Of a stretch of DNA of 42,821 nucleotides, positions 24,165 to 31,246 are shown one piece after another. The notes below the pieces were generated by a model that saw only the letters and a program-made list of their open reading frames with translations, made no database searches and was not told the origin of the DNA. How positions within the stretch are numbered: the first letter of the stretch is position 1; every line of letters starts with the position of its first letter. The DNA comes from Oscillospiraceae bacterium. Lineage in GTDB: Bacteria; Bacillota; Clostridia; Oscillospirales; Ruminococcaceae. Location: contig JAGAKZ010000043.1 in the NCBI GenBank assembly GCA_017848115.1, positions 1 to 42,821 on the forward strand. Reading direction: 5' to 3'. A program made the translations under genes and the position numbers.

Positions 24165-26951
24165 CTATTTTATTTTAGTTTTTTCTCCATTTGTAAGCTC
24201 ATCAAATATACAATTTTCAAAGACTTTTTCTATTTCCTTGTTATTATGCTTTACAGCATACATAAACGGCGTATAAGCATCGCTTCCTGAGATATTTCTC
24301 ATAAAAGGATACTTTTCAAAGGCTTTCACATAATCTTTTACAAAATCAGTTTCACCTTTCTGAATATCTGTTATCAGCTGTTTGTTTTCACACTGCTTGT
24401 CAAAAACAAATCCATATCCGTTTTCAGTAAGAGTAAACTCCAGAAAACTCGGTTCGGGAGCAGTAAAGAGCATCTCAAAATAAACATTGTGCTTTGCTGC
24501 AGGAGAATGAACCATGAACTTGTCTCGGTTAAATGATGAAGAAAAACAGTACGGAGTCATTTTTTCCGTAATGAAAAATGTTTCACTGATATCCATGTCA
24601 AACTGACTGTATGAATTACTTCCTGCAAGCAGTCCGACAAATTCGCAGTTTATGTTCCATTTTTTATTTGCAACCTGTTCAAGTATTATATTTCCGCTTC
24701 CTGCCCATCCACAGTCAACTGTTATTACTTTGCCACAGCCTTCAAGAACTGTTTCAAAATACATTTTTGCTGCTTTGTTCATATCTTCGTATGAACAAAG
24801 GATATCTTCAAACTTTTCCTCTATAAACTGCTCAAAAGTATCTGCATTATCGGATGTAAGGAAACTTTCAGGTTCAAAAGGATATTCACCCTCAAATCCT
24901 ATACTTTCAAATATTTTTTTTATCTTTATATTGTTATTTATTTTCTGATGTAAAAAACGCTTAAAAAAATTGTCCTTGAAAAGATCTGCTCCTAACTTTG
25001 CAGAACAGTTTCTTGACCAGTAAACATATTCGGTTTTCATATCACTGTACAGACTGTCAAAAATCTTTTTAGTCATATAACCGTCTCTTGACAGAAACAG
25101 TATCTTATCAGCCTTATGCTTTAAAGCGTGATCTCTGATAAAGTTACAGAAACCAAGCTGAAGTATACCGCCGTACTTATATCCGAAGTTGTATGCAGAA
25201 TTATTTATTTCATATCCGCTGTACATTTTTTTGTTTACTATACCGCTGTATGCCGAACATATTATCGGAGACATATCCTTTGGTCTGTATGACTCACCAA
25301 GTTCGTTTACGTTTTTGTACTGTATCGTACTAAACCCATGCTTTCCTGCGTTTCTTATATCCGAATGATAATTGTCACCGATATGAATTATTTTTTGATC
25401 CAAAAAATCTTTTTTTACTGTTTCATACAGTTTGCCATCGCATTTTCCGCTGTCATAATCGCATGAAACATATATTTTCTCATATCCCGTAAAGCCGTTT
25501 TTCTCAAGAATTTTCCCAAGAAACTCAGCAGGCAGATACATATCGGAAACTATTATTTTCTTTTTATCTCTGAGCTTGTCCCAGATTTCTTTCATAAAAG
25601 GATTTGCTATGCACAACTCATATTCTGCAGATTTTTCAGCATTAATTGCGTCATCTGAATCAATACCGGCTTTCTTTTCAAGATAGTCATAGATGTGTTT
25701 TATATTTATCTCTGATTTGCATATCTTTCTTACCGACTGCTCTGCAACAGTTCTTATAGTCTTAAAATCAGGATATTTAAGCTTCTCACCTACGATATAG
25801 AAAAGAGCTGTCGGCTCTGAAAAAGGTCTGAAAACAAGTGTGTCAAACATATCAAATGATATTACATCATACTGACGCATCATATCTGCAATTTCCTGTG
25901 TCGAATACTTCTGACCCGATCCCGACGAGTTAAGTTCTGACTTAACTTTTTTTGAAATCGCAGTAGTTCTTTTGAAAACAAGGCTTTCTATATTAAGTCT
26001 TAAAAGATATAACCATGATATGAGCGGAAATCTGGTGTGAAGTTCCCTGTGGGAATTTACATAACCTTCATAGTTATATTTTATATAGCTGTTTCTGTTT
26101 ACTATCTTTCCGTAAAGACTAAGAAGAACTGTTCGCTTGCAGAGTATTCCGCTTTTTTTAAGATTTTTCAGATTAAAGAGAAGCTTGTTCGGAACTGCTA
26201 TAAGTACAAGAGGTTTAAGTACATAAGGTATACCCCGTGGCATAAGTCCGAGCTTTTTGAAGCCTTCTCTTCTGACTTTAAATTCATCAAAGCGCATCTG
26301 ACGGCTGACCATATTTTTCTTTTCTTCAGAATAAAAAGTATACAGAAGCTGATTTATATTTGCGCCTTTAAAGCCTTCAGAATACACTCTCATGAAAAAT
26401 TCATAGTCTTCATATTTAAGACATTTTCCTACCGCTTTATAATTTCCGCATTTTTCAAATACTTCTCTGCGAAATATAACCGTTCCGTGAACGAAAGGAG
26501 AATTGAACAGAAAGTCTGTCTTTTTTGGATATTCGGGAACGTGTCTCTCACCGTAGACACAATTTTGATCATACAGCAGACAACCTGAGCCTACAAATGC
26601 GATATCTTTGTTATTTTTTAAAAAATCGATCTGTATCTGAAACCTTGTCAGCGTCGAATAGTCATCAACATCCTGCCTGGCGATAAAATCACCTGTTGCC
26701 ACTTCAAGACATTTGTTAAGAGCATGTGCAAGTCCTTGATTTTTTTTATTTTCAATTATCTTTATTCTGCTATCTGTAACTGCTTTTTTATGCAACCATT
26801 TTACTGTATCATTCGTAGAACCGTCATCACATATTATAAACTCCAGATTCTTATAGGTCTGATTTACTATTGAATCTACAGCACGCAATAACATTTTTTC
26901 CGAAGGACAGTTGTATACCCCCATAATTACAGACAGATATGGCTCCGGCAT
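24165..26951 (-). CDS. GT2 glycosyltransferase fused to HAD/COG5610-like domains
   Basis: A 928-residue three-part protein. Residues about 5-230 are a GT2 domain (YLSVIMGVYNCPSEKML, FIICDDGSTNDT, ARQDVDDYS at 91-99). Residues about 360-550 are a HAD phosphatase-like domain of the COG5610 type: SFDMFDTLVFRP (motif I, Asp367/Asp370), KIIVSDMYLP (motif II) and IIHIGDNYHSD (motif IV). Residues about 590-780 are the domain that usually follows it, with ILFLSRDGYMTKKIF and TVDCGWAGSGNI. The same last domain forms most of the neighbouring 26951-28252 protein. COG5610 proteins are common in capsule loci, but their reaction is not settled. The ATG overlaps the upstream TAA by one base (TAATG). Confidence 0.82.
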   Translation of the reverse strand: MPEPYLSVIMGVYNCPSEKMLLRAVDSIVNQTYKNLEFIICDDGSTNDTVKWLHKKAVTDSRIKIIENKKNQGLAHALNKCLEVATGDFIARQDVDDYSTLTRFQIQIDFLKNNKDIAFVGSGCLLYDQNCVYGERHVPEYPKKTDFLFNSPFVHGTVIFRREVFEKCGNYKAVGKCLKYEDYEFFMRVYSEGFKGANINQLLYTFYSEEKKNMVSRQMRFDEFKVRREGFKKLGLMPRGIPYVLKPLVLIAVPNKLLFNLKNLKKSGILCKRTVLLSLYGKIVNRNSYIKYNYEGYVNSHRELHTRFPLISWLYLLRLNIESLVFKRTTAISKKVKSELNSSGSGQKYSTQEIADMMRQYDVISFDMFDTLVFRPFSEPTALFYIVGEKLKYPDFKTIRTVAEQSVRKICKSEINIKHIYDYLEKKAGIDSDDAINAEKSAEYELCIANPFMKEIWDKLRDKKKIIVSDMYLPAEFLGKILEKNGFTGYEKIYVSCDYDSGKCDGKLYETVKKDFLDQKIIHIGDNYHSDIRNAGKHGFSTIQYKNVNELGESYRPKDMSPIICSAYSGIVNKKMYSGYEINNSAYNFGYKYGGILQLGFCNFIRDHALKHKADKILFLSRDGYMTKKIFDSLYSDMKTEYVYWSRNCSAKLGADLFKDNFFKRFLHQKINNNIKIKKIFESIGFEGEYPFEPESFLTSDNADTFEQFIEEKFEDILCSYEDMNKAAKMYFETVLEGCGKVITVDCGWAGSGNIILEQVANKKWNINCEFVGLLAGSNSYSQFDMDISETFFITEKMTPYCFSSSFNRDKFMVHSPAAKHNVYFEMLFTAPEPSFLEFTLTENGYGFVFDKQCENKQLITDIQKGETDFVKDYVKAFEKYPFMRNISGSDAYTPFMYAVKHNNKEIEKVFENCIFDELTNGEKTKIK

Positions 26952-28252
26952 TAACTCACCCTCTGTCTAAATTTTATAATCACGTATTTTGTAAGAAAAT
27001 ACATATATTTATAGTAAGTTTTTATCAGTAAATTGCTTACCTTTACCGATCCGCAGTACCAATAAAAACTGTCTGTAGATTCCCGGTGAAAAGTCCGGTA
27101 AAATATCATCTGTTTTCTGTACTGAGCGTTTTCCTCAATCTGTACAAGATGATTATGATACTGTTCCCCTACATCATCGCACAGGCAATAATCTCTGAAA
27201 GTATATACTTCATACTCTGTAGGATGAAACATGAGTTGTTTTAACAGTTTCAAAGCAATTTTTCTGTGCTTGTCTTCATATGACATATCACATTCAAAAG
27301 CAAACTTTTCTGACAGTTCCTTAAGGAGCAGATTACCTTCAGAACTATTTTCACTTTCTGAAAGTACAGGTTTAACTCTGTGACTTTTATCATATGTATA
27401 TCCCATAGTAGTACCATGAGGTGCACTGCATATACACTCAAGCAGATTGTGAGAAAACCATGATTTTACTGAAGCTGTATTTTCATCAAATAACCAGGTG
27501 ATATATTCACTGTTTTCTGCTTTCGGAGGTGAATCAAGCATACCTATATAGAAACCTGTTATATGAGCGTCTATACCGGCACTCGAAAGCAACCTTTTTA
27601 ATGTGTATTGCAAAGAACCTGTCCAGCCAAGATCAACAATTCCGATATTTTTGAATCTGTCAAATCTCTCCTGAACTATATATTCCATCGTGCTGCTGTA
27701 AGCACTGTCTGATTTTTGGGTTATGATCTCTGAAAATTTTTCTGAATTTTTTATCTTCTCACACAGCTGACTAAACTCTGTTTTAACTATAATGTCGTGT
27801 TCTTTTTCTTTGTCATATCCTATCTCATCATATACCATATAGCGTTCTTCTGATGAAAATCCCGCTCTTTTTAGCATATTATAAGCACTTAACTCATATG
27901 AATACAAAAAAAGTTTTTCATATGCACTGTCATCAAAAAAACGATATGCAGCCATTCTGAGAGAATATCTTGAACAATAAAAATAGGAACACTCTGTGTC
28001 GATATTCATCTTCTTACACAAAACCTTAGCTATATGATACAAAAGATATCCGTCACGTGCAAAAAAATACAGATGTTCTATATTTCTTTTTTTGGCTTCA
28101 CAAAGTATCCAGTGTACGTACATAACAAGAGAAGGAGCTATAACGCTAAGCGATATCTTATAAAATGAATCCATATTATCATATGACAACTGTTTTACTG
28201 CTTCAAGTAACTCAGGATCTTTTTTTAAAATATTTTTATATCTGTTTTTCAA
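26951..28252 (-). CDS. COG5610-associated domain protein
   Basis: A 433-residue protein homologous to the C-terminal domain of the 928-residue protein encoded next to it: HLYFFARDGYLLYHIA (about 64-76) corresponds to ILFLSRDGYMTKKI, YFYCSRYSLRMA to YVYWSRNCSAKL, and GIVDLGWTGSLQYTL to TVDCGWAGSGNIIL. It has no HAD catalytic core or GT2 domain. Function unknown; context implies assembly or modification of the exported polymer. The start is a TTG at 28252, overlapping the TGA of the upstream GT4 gene, with GAGGAGG 10 nt before it; the next Met is 26 residues in, so the TTG start is preferred. Confidence 0.7.
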   Translation of the reverse strand: MKNRYKNILKKDPELLEAVKQLSYDNMDSFYKISLSVIAPSLVMYVHWILCEAKKRNIEHLYFFARDGYLLYHIAKVLCKKMNIDTECSYFYCSRYSLRMAAYRFFDDSAYEKLFLYSYELSAYNMLKRAGFSSEERYMVYDEIGYDKEKEHDIIVKTEFSQLCEKIKNSEKFSEIITQKSDSAYSSTMEYIVQERFDRFKNIGIVDLGWTGSLQYTLKRLLSSAGIDAHITGFYIGMLDSPPKAENSEYITWLFDENTASVKSWFSHNLLECICSAPHGTTMGYTYDKSHRVKPVLSESENSSEGNLLLKELSEKFAFECDMSYEDKHRKIALKLLKQLMFHPTEYEVYTFRDYCLCDDVGEQYHNHLVQIEENAQYRKQMIFYRTFHRESTDSFYWYCGSVKVSNLLIKTYYKYMYFLTKYVIIKFRQRVS

Positions 28253-29421
28253 GCCCGCATAACCTCCTCACCATAAACAACTGTATCTTCTTTAAGATAA
28301 GAATGATATATATCTGACATTGATTTTAGTGAATTTTTTATATCAAAAGGAGCAACTGCCTTTGATGCATTTTCACCGAGAAACTCTCTTAGTTCCTGAT
28401 TATTCACAAGTTTCTTTATAGCTTCTGCATATCCTTTTACATCATCGGGTGGAAGTAAAATACTGTTGTGCATATTCACGGCGTATTCTCTCACACCTCT
28501 TATATCAGATGCTATAATAGGAACTCCTGCTGACATAGCTTCTATAGGTGCCACACCAAGACCTTCTCTGTAAGAAGGAAACAAAAAAATATCAGCAATA
28601 TGTACGACTTCAAAAATATCATAACGATATCCTGCAAATATGACTCTGTCGGAAATTTTAAGATCATCAGAAAGCTTCCGGCAATTGTCAAGCATATCTC
28701 CGCTGCCACATACGAGATAATAAACGTTTTTATCTTTTACCTCTGCAAAAGCTTTAAGAGATGTCTCTAAATTTTTATTTTTATTTATTTCAGATACCGA
28801 TAACAGTACAACAGCATCTTCGGGAATACCGAATTTTTGCTTTAAGTTTTTTCTGTTCACGCTCATAGAAGCTATTTTTTCTGTATCAACTCCCATTCCA
28901 TGAACATAAAAAACTTTGCAATCTGATTTTTCACAAAAACTGCTTGCAGCCTTATAGTCCTCACTATTGATAGTTATTATACCATCTGTATACTTTATAA
29001 GGAACTTTTCTATGTAATAATAGATTTGACTTAGCTTTGATGAACCATAAAAAAAATGAAATCCATGTGTGGTGTACAAAACGACTGTTCCTTTTTTCCG
29101 GATTTTTTTTGCAGCAAGACGTGTAATAGCTGCGGCAATCGGAGTATGACAATGTATCAGATCATAATCATTTTTTTCCATGATTTCTTTTATATCGCGA
29201 TAAGCAATGAGATTTGAATGATCCACAGGAGACCTGCTGAAATCAATATCATAAAACTTATCACAATATGGTATGTTACAAACTGACTTGTCTTCATAAT
29301 CGTTTCTGGCACATACATGAACTTCATAACCCTGTTCCTTAAACCATCTGAGATATGGGATATGGAACTGGCAAATATGTTTTTTTACAACAGTAGCGAT
29401 AAACAATACCCTTCTGCTCAT
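28249..29421 (-). CDS. GT4 glycosyltransferase, first gene of the polysaccharide locus
   Basis: A 390-residue GT-B glycosyltransferase of family 4. The N-terminal acceptor domain has YLRWFKEQGYEVHVCARND, DLIHCHTPIAAAITRL and TTHGFHFFYG. The C-terminal donor domain has VLLSVSEINKNKNLETSL, VIFAGYRYDI, and the Glu-containing EX7E block FPSYREGLGVAPIEAMSAGVP. It resembles EpsD/YveN-type enzymes that add an early sugar to a lipid carrier. As the first gene it would receive transcription first from the invertible promoter segment upstream. GGAGG lies 13 nt before the ATG, rather far, with AGGGG closer. Confidence 0.88.
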   Translation of the reverse strand: MSRRVLFIATVVKKHICQFHIPYLRWFKEQGYEVHVCARNDYEDKSVCNIPYCDKFYDIDFSRSPVDHSNLIAYRDIKEIMEKNDYDLIHCHTPIAAAITRLAAKKIRKKGTVVLYTTHGFHFFYGSSKLSQIYYYIEKFLIKYTDGIITINSEDYKAASSFCEKSDCKVFYVHGMGVDTEKIASMSVNRKNLKQKFGIPEDAVVLLSVSEINKNKNLETSLKAFAEVKDKNVYYLVCGSGDMLDNCRKLSDDLKISDRVIFAGYRYDIFEVVHIADIFLFPSYREGLGVAPIEAMSAGVPIIASDIRGVREYAVNMHNSILLPPDDVKGYAEAIKKLVNNQELREFLGENASKAVAPFDIKNSLKSMSDIYHSYLKEDTVVYGEEVMRA

Positions 29422-29534
29422 AGCCCCTAAAATCCCTCCTTTCCTAAACTCTTTAACTTAAATCCAAAACTATATCACAAATTTATATTATATAAACTAT
29501 AGGGTATAATATATTTTAAATAAATTAATCTTGT
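29422..29534 (-). promoter_or_regulatory. Fixed leader between the invertible segment and the polysaccharide locus
   Basis: 113 bp from the left inverted repeat to the first start codon. On the minus strand there are AT-rich -10-like strings such as TATAAT, but none has a -35 resembling TTGACA at 16-18 bp. I therefore see no good resident promoter, which fits a locus whose main promoter is supplied from the adjacent segment. AGGAGG near 29433-29439 is the ribosome binding site. Confidence 0.5.
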
Positions 29535-29565
29535 TTTTCGTTAAATAACGTAATTCAAGAAAAAA
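29535..29565 (+). repeat. Left inverted repeat of the invertible segment (31 bp)
   Basis: The core CGTTAAATAACG is itself near-palindromic (CGTTA/TAACG arms), followed by TAATTCAAG and six A. It is an exact inverted copy of 30744-30774. Flanking bases do not match between the two ends, so the repeat is sharply bounded, as expected of recombination sites. Confidence 0.95.
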
Positions 29566-29573
29566 TCATATAT

Positions 29574-30653
29574 TTAGAAAATCGGTTCAAGCATATTCAT
29601 ATATTTTATTTTTTGTTCAAAAGATGAATGAACATATCTGTTAAGCGTTATTTCAACATTTGAGTGTCCTAATATTTCAGATAACGCTTTTACATCAAAT
29701 CCGGCTTTTATACAGTTTGAAGCGAACATATGTCTTAACGCATGAAAATGAATTGACGGTAAGTTTACGTTTTTTAATACCTTTGCAAATCTGTATTGCA
29801 GAGTACGAGGCTCTATAGCTTTGTTTTTTCCTGATAAAATATATTCTTTTTTATCACCTCTGAACTTTTCCATAAATTTTATCATAAAATCCGGTATAGG
29901 TATCGTTCTGTTCGAAGTATCGCTTTTAGGTTCTGTTATTATTATCTTCGTTTTTTTATTTTCATGTTGACAACTTATTCGTTGAATTGTTTTTCTGACG
30001 GTCATAATACGTTTTTTTAAATCAATATCTTCCCATTGTAAAGCACAAAGTTCACCTATTCTCAGACCTGTAGAAAGTGAAAGTGCAATACCCATAGTAG
30101 TTCGATTTTGATTTTCGAATATATATTTTTTTAATTTATCAGTTTCATTTTCCTCTAACAGACGTATTTCTGAGATTTTCTTTCTTGGCAATGAAATATT
30201 TGAAAGAGGATTATATATGTTATAGTTATCAGATGCATATTTAAAAATAGATTTTACCATAACAACTATATCTGATATATATCTGTTTGACAAACCGTTT
30301 TGTTGTTTTATTTTAATAAATGAATATATATACTGTGCATTAAATGAATTGATGTAAGCATCACCGAAATCAGGTAATATATGTTTTGAGGCCTTTATAC
30401 GATAATTTGATAAGGTTGATTCTTTTACTTTGTGAGATATACTTTTATACCATTCATTAAATATTTTCTCTACAGTATATGAGCCTGATTCTGAACATTT
30501 TACTTTTCTTATCGCATCTATCTTACGTATAACTTCTTCTTTGCTTTTTCCAAATATATATTTATATTTTCTTTTCCCTTTTTCGTCCTTCTTTTTCAAT
30601 AATCGTCCTTCCCATCTGCCGTCCTGTCGATGATAAATGTTGTATTTTTCCAT
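29574..30653 (-). CDS. Tyrosine recombinase (site-specific DNA invertase/integrase)
   Basis: A 359-residue tyrosine recombinase. The N-terminus YNIYHRQDGRWEGRLLKK is the arm-type DNA-binding domain seen in Tn916/phage integrases, residues about 60-150 are the SAM-like core-binding domain, and the catalytic domain has the complete active site: Arg198 (STGLRIGELCALQW), Lys243 (EPKSDTSNRT), His304 and Arg307 (HFHALRHMFAS), His330 (LGHSNVEITLNRY) and Tyr340. GGAGG lies 6 nt before the ATG. It sits alone between perfect 31-bp inverted repeats, which suggests that it flips its own segment. An integrase role with a lost partner element is the alternative, but no excisionase or conjugation genes are nearby. 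As drawn, its transcript would run leftward towards the polysaccharide locus. Confidence 0.93.
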   Translation of the reverse strand: MEKYNIYHRQDGRWEGRLLKKKDEKGKRKYKYIFGKSKEEVIRKIDAIRKVKCSESGSYTVEKIFNEWYKSISHKVKESTLSNYRIKASKHILPDFGDAYINSFNAQYIYSFIKIKQQNGLSNRYISDIVVMVKSIFKYASDNYNIYNPLSNISLPRKKISEIRLLEENETDKLKKYIFENQNRTTMGIALSLSTGLRIGELCALQWEDIDLKKRIMTVRKTIQRISCQHENKKTKIIITEPKSDTSNRTIPIPDFMIKFMEKFRGDKKEYILSGKNKAIEPRTLQYRFAKVLKNVNLPSIHFHALRHMFASNCIKAGFDVKALSEILGHSNVEITLNRYVHSSFEQKIKYMNMLEPIF

Positions 30654-30672
30654 TATAAACCTCCAAAAAACT

Positions 30673-30700
30673 ATAATATATGGGTTGACATATATGTCGA
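30673..30700 (-). promoter_or_regulatory. Possible recombinase promoter overlapping the outward promoter
   Basis: On the minus strand TCGACA (30695-30700), 16 bp, TATTAT (30673-30678). Its -35 overlaps that of the right-facing promoter through the perfect palindrome GACATATATGTC (30687-30698). The predicted start point is only a few bases before the GGAGG, so the leader would be very short, and the call is tentative. Confidence 0.35.
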
Positions 30701-30713
30701 TATATGTTATAAT
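30685..30713 (+). promoter_or_regulatory. Perfect consensus promoter inside the invertible segment, pointing outward
   Basis: TTGACA (30685-30690), exactly 17 bp, TATAAT (30708-30713). It points right, through the right inverted repeat. No gene lies on the plus strand downstream before 33621, and a strong terminator follows at 30786. In the flipped state it would face the polysaccharide locus. Confidence 0.85.
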
Positions 30714-30743
30714 TTAAATTATTATACGTATATTATTTATACG

Positions 30744-30774
30744 TTTTTTCTTGAATTACGTTATTTAACGAAAA
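30744..30774 (-). repeat. Right inverted repeat of the invertible segment (31 bp)
   Basis: Exact inverted copy of 29535-29565: six T, CTTGAATTACGTTA and TTTAACG followed by AAAA. It lies 30 bp beyond the -10 of the outward promoter and 11 bp before the stem of the plus-strand terminator. Confidence 0.95.
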
Positions 30775-30785
30775 TATTTTATATG

Positions 30786-30816
30786 AGAATCATACAAATC
30801 GGTATGATTCTTTTTT
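30786..30816 (+). terminator. Intrinsic terminator facing the invertible segment
   Basis: GAATCATAC (30787-30795) and GTATGATTC (30802-30810) make a perfect 9-bp stem with a 6-nt loop, followed by six T. It lies just outside the right repeat and would stop transcription leaving the segment rightward: the outward promoter in the present orientation, or the recombinase gene in the flipped one. Confidence 0.9.
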
Positions 30817-30829
30817 GTTGCAAATAAAA

Positions 30830-30858
30830 AAGAGAGACCGGATAAACCAAGCCTCTCT
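30830..30858 (-). terminator. Intrinsic terminator of the regulator/C39-like operon
   Basis: On the minus strand AGAGAGGC pairs with a downstream CTCTCT, followed by TTTTTTATT, about 8 nt after the stop of the small C39-like gene. It sits back to back with the plus-strand terminator at 30786-30816, isolating the invertible segment from the regulator genes. Confidence 0.8.
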
Positions 30859-30865
30859 GTATTTT

Positions 30866-31228
30866 TTATTTTGTACAATTTATCTCCCAATAGTATCTCC
30901 TTTTTGAAACCGGAAAGTCATCCATCACCCCATGTTCAGGATCATAAAATGTACCATCACAATATAACGACCAATGCCAGCATCTTGGAGTTTCAAGACT
31001 GAGAATGCACATATCCGGAAGATCATCTTTTGTAAATGCCTCTTTTCGTTGCGGATCGTACTTTATACCATTTGCATCAAGGACTCTTTTCATTTCTTTG
31101 AGATTTGTCTCTCTGTCGTTATCAAGAAATTTTATTATGTCATCAACATCTTTGTCAAGTATCATCGCAAGCACTGCCTGACCGCACTGAAGATCTGTCG
31201 GTTCATGGATATATGTTATTTTTCTCAT
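30866..31228 (-). CDS. Small C39-like cysteine peptidase domain protein
   Basis: A 120-residue protein that is essentially one papain-like C39-type domain: TDLQCGQAVLAMILDKDVDD with Cys15 as likely nucleophile, then CWHWSLYCDGTFYDPEHGV with a His and Asp in the expected order. No signal peptide or membrane segment, so it is probably cytoplasmic. It is encoded 18 bp after the sensor-AraC regulator and probably cotranscribed with it. Whether it is an active protease or a degenerate fold is unclear. The C39-like protein at 517-1425 differs from it in having a membrane anchor. Confidence 0.65.
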   Translation of the reverse strand: MRKITYIHEPTDLQCGQAVLAMILDKDVDDIIKFLDNDRETNLKEMKRVLDANGIKYDPQRKEAFTKDDLPDMCILSLETPRCWHWSLYCDGTFYDPEHGVMDDFPVSKRRYYWEINCTK

Positions 31229-31246
31229 TTTTATAAAACCACCTTT

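Larger units (their letters stand above)
29535..30774. mobile_element. Putative invertible recombinase cassette (phase-variation switch)
   Basis: A 1,240-bp segment bounded by perfect 31-bp inverted repeats, containing one tyrosine recombinase gene that fills almost the whole interval (its stop is 8 bp from the left repeat) and a promoter region beside the right repeat. Flipping would map position x to 60309-x, moving the consensus promoter to about 29596-29624 facing left, with a start point near 29589 and a leader of roughly 168 nt to the first gene of the polysaccharide locus. The recombinase would then face right and run into the terminator at 30786-30816. No other cargo genes, no integration site duplication and no tRNA are seen, so it does not look like an integrated island. 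Confidence 0.75.

Noticed and set aside
26037-26588. 183-codon plus-strand ORF opposite the GT2-HAD protein
   Set aside because: Low-complexity Phe/Ile-rich translation antisense to a conserved GT2 domain; no start signals.
29535-30774. Recombinase segment as an integrated phage or conjugative element with attL/attR
   Set aside because: Attachment sites left by integration would be direct repeats; these are inverted. There is no excisionase, relaxase or cargo gene, and no adjacent tRNA.
30630-30827. 65-codon plus-strand ORF over the outward promoter
   Set aside because: It starts upstream of the promoter inside the recombinase gene, has no ribosome binding site, and its sequence is the AT-rich promoter and repeat DNA read in one frame.
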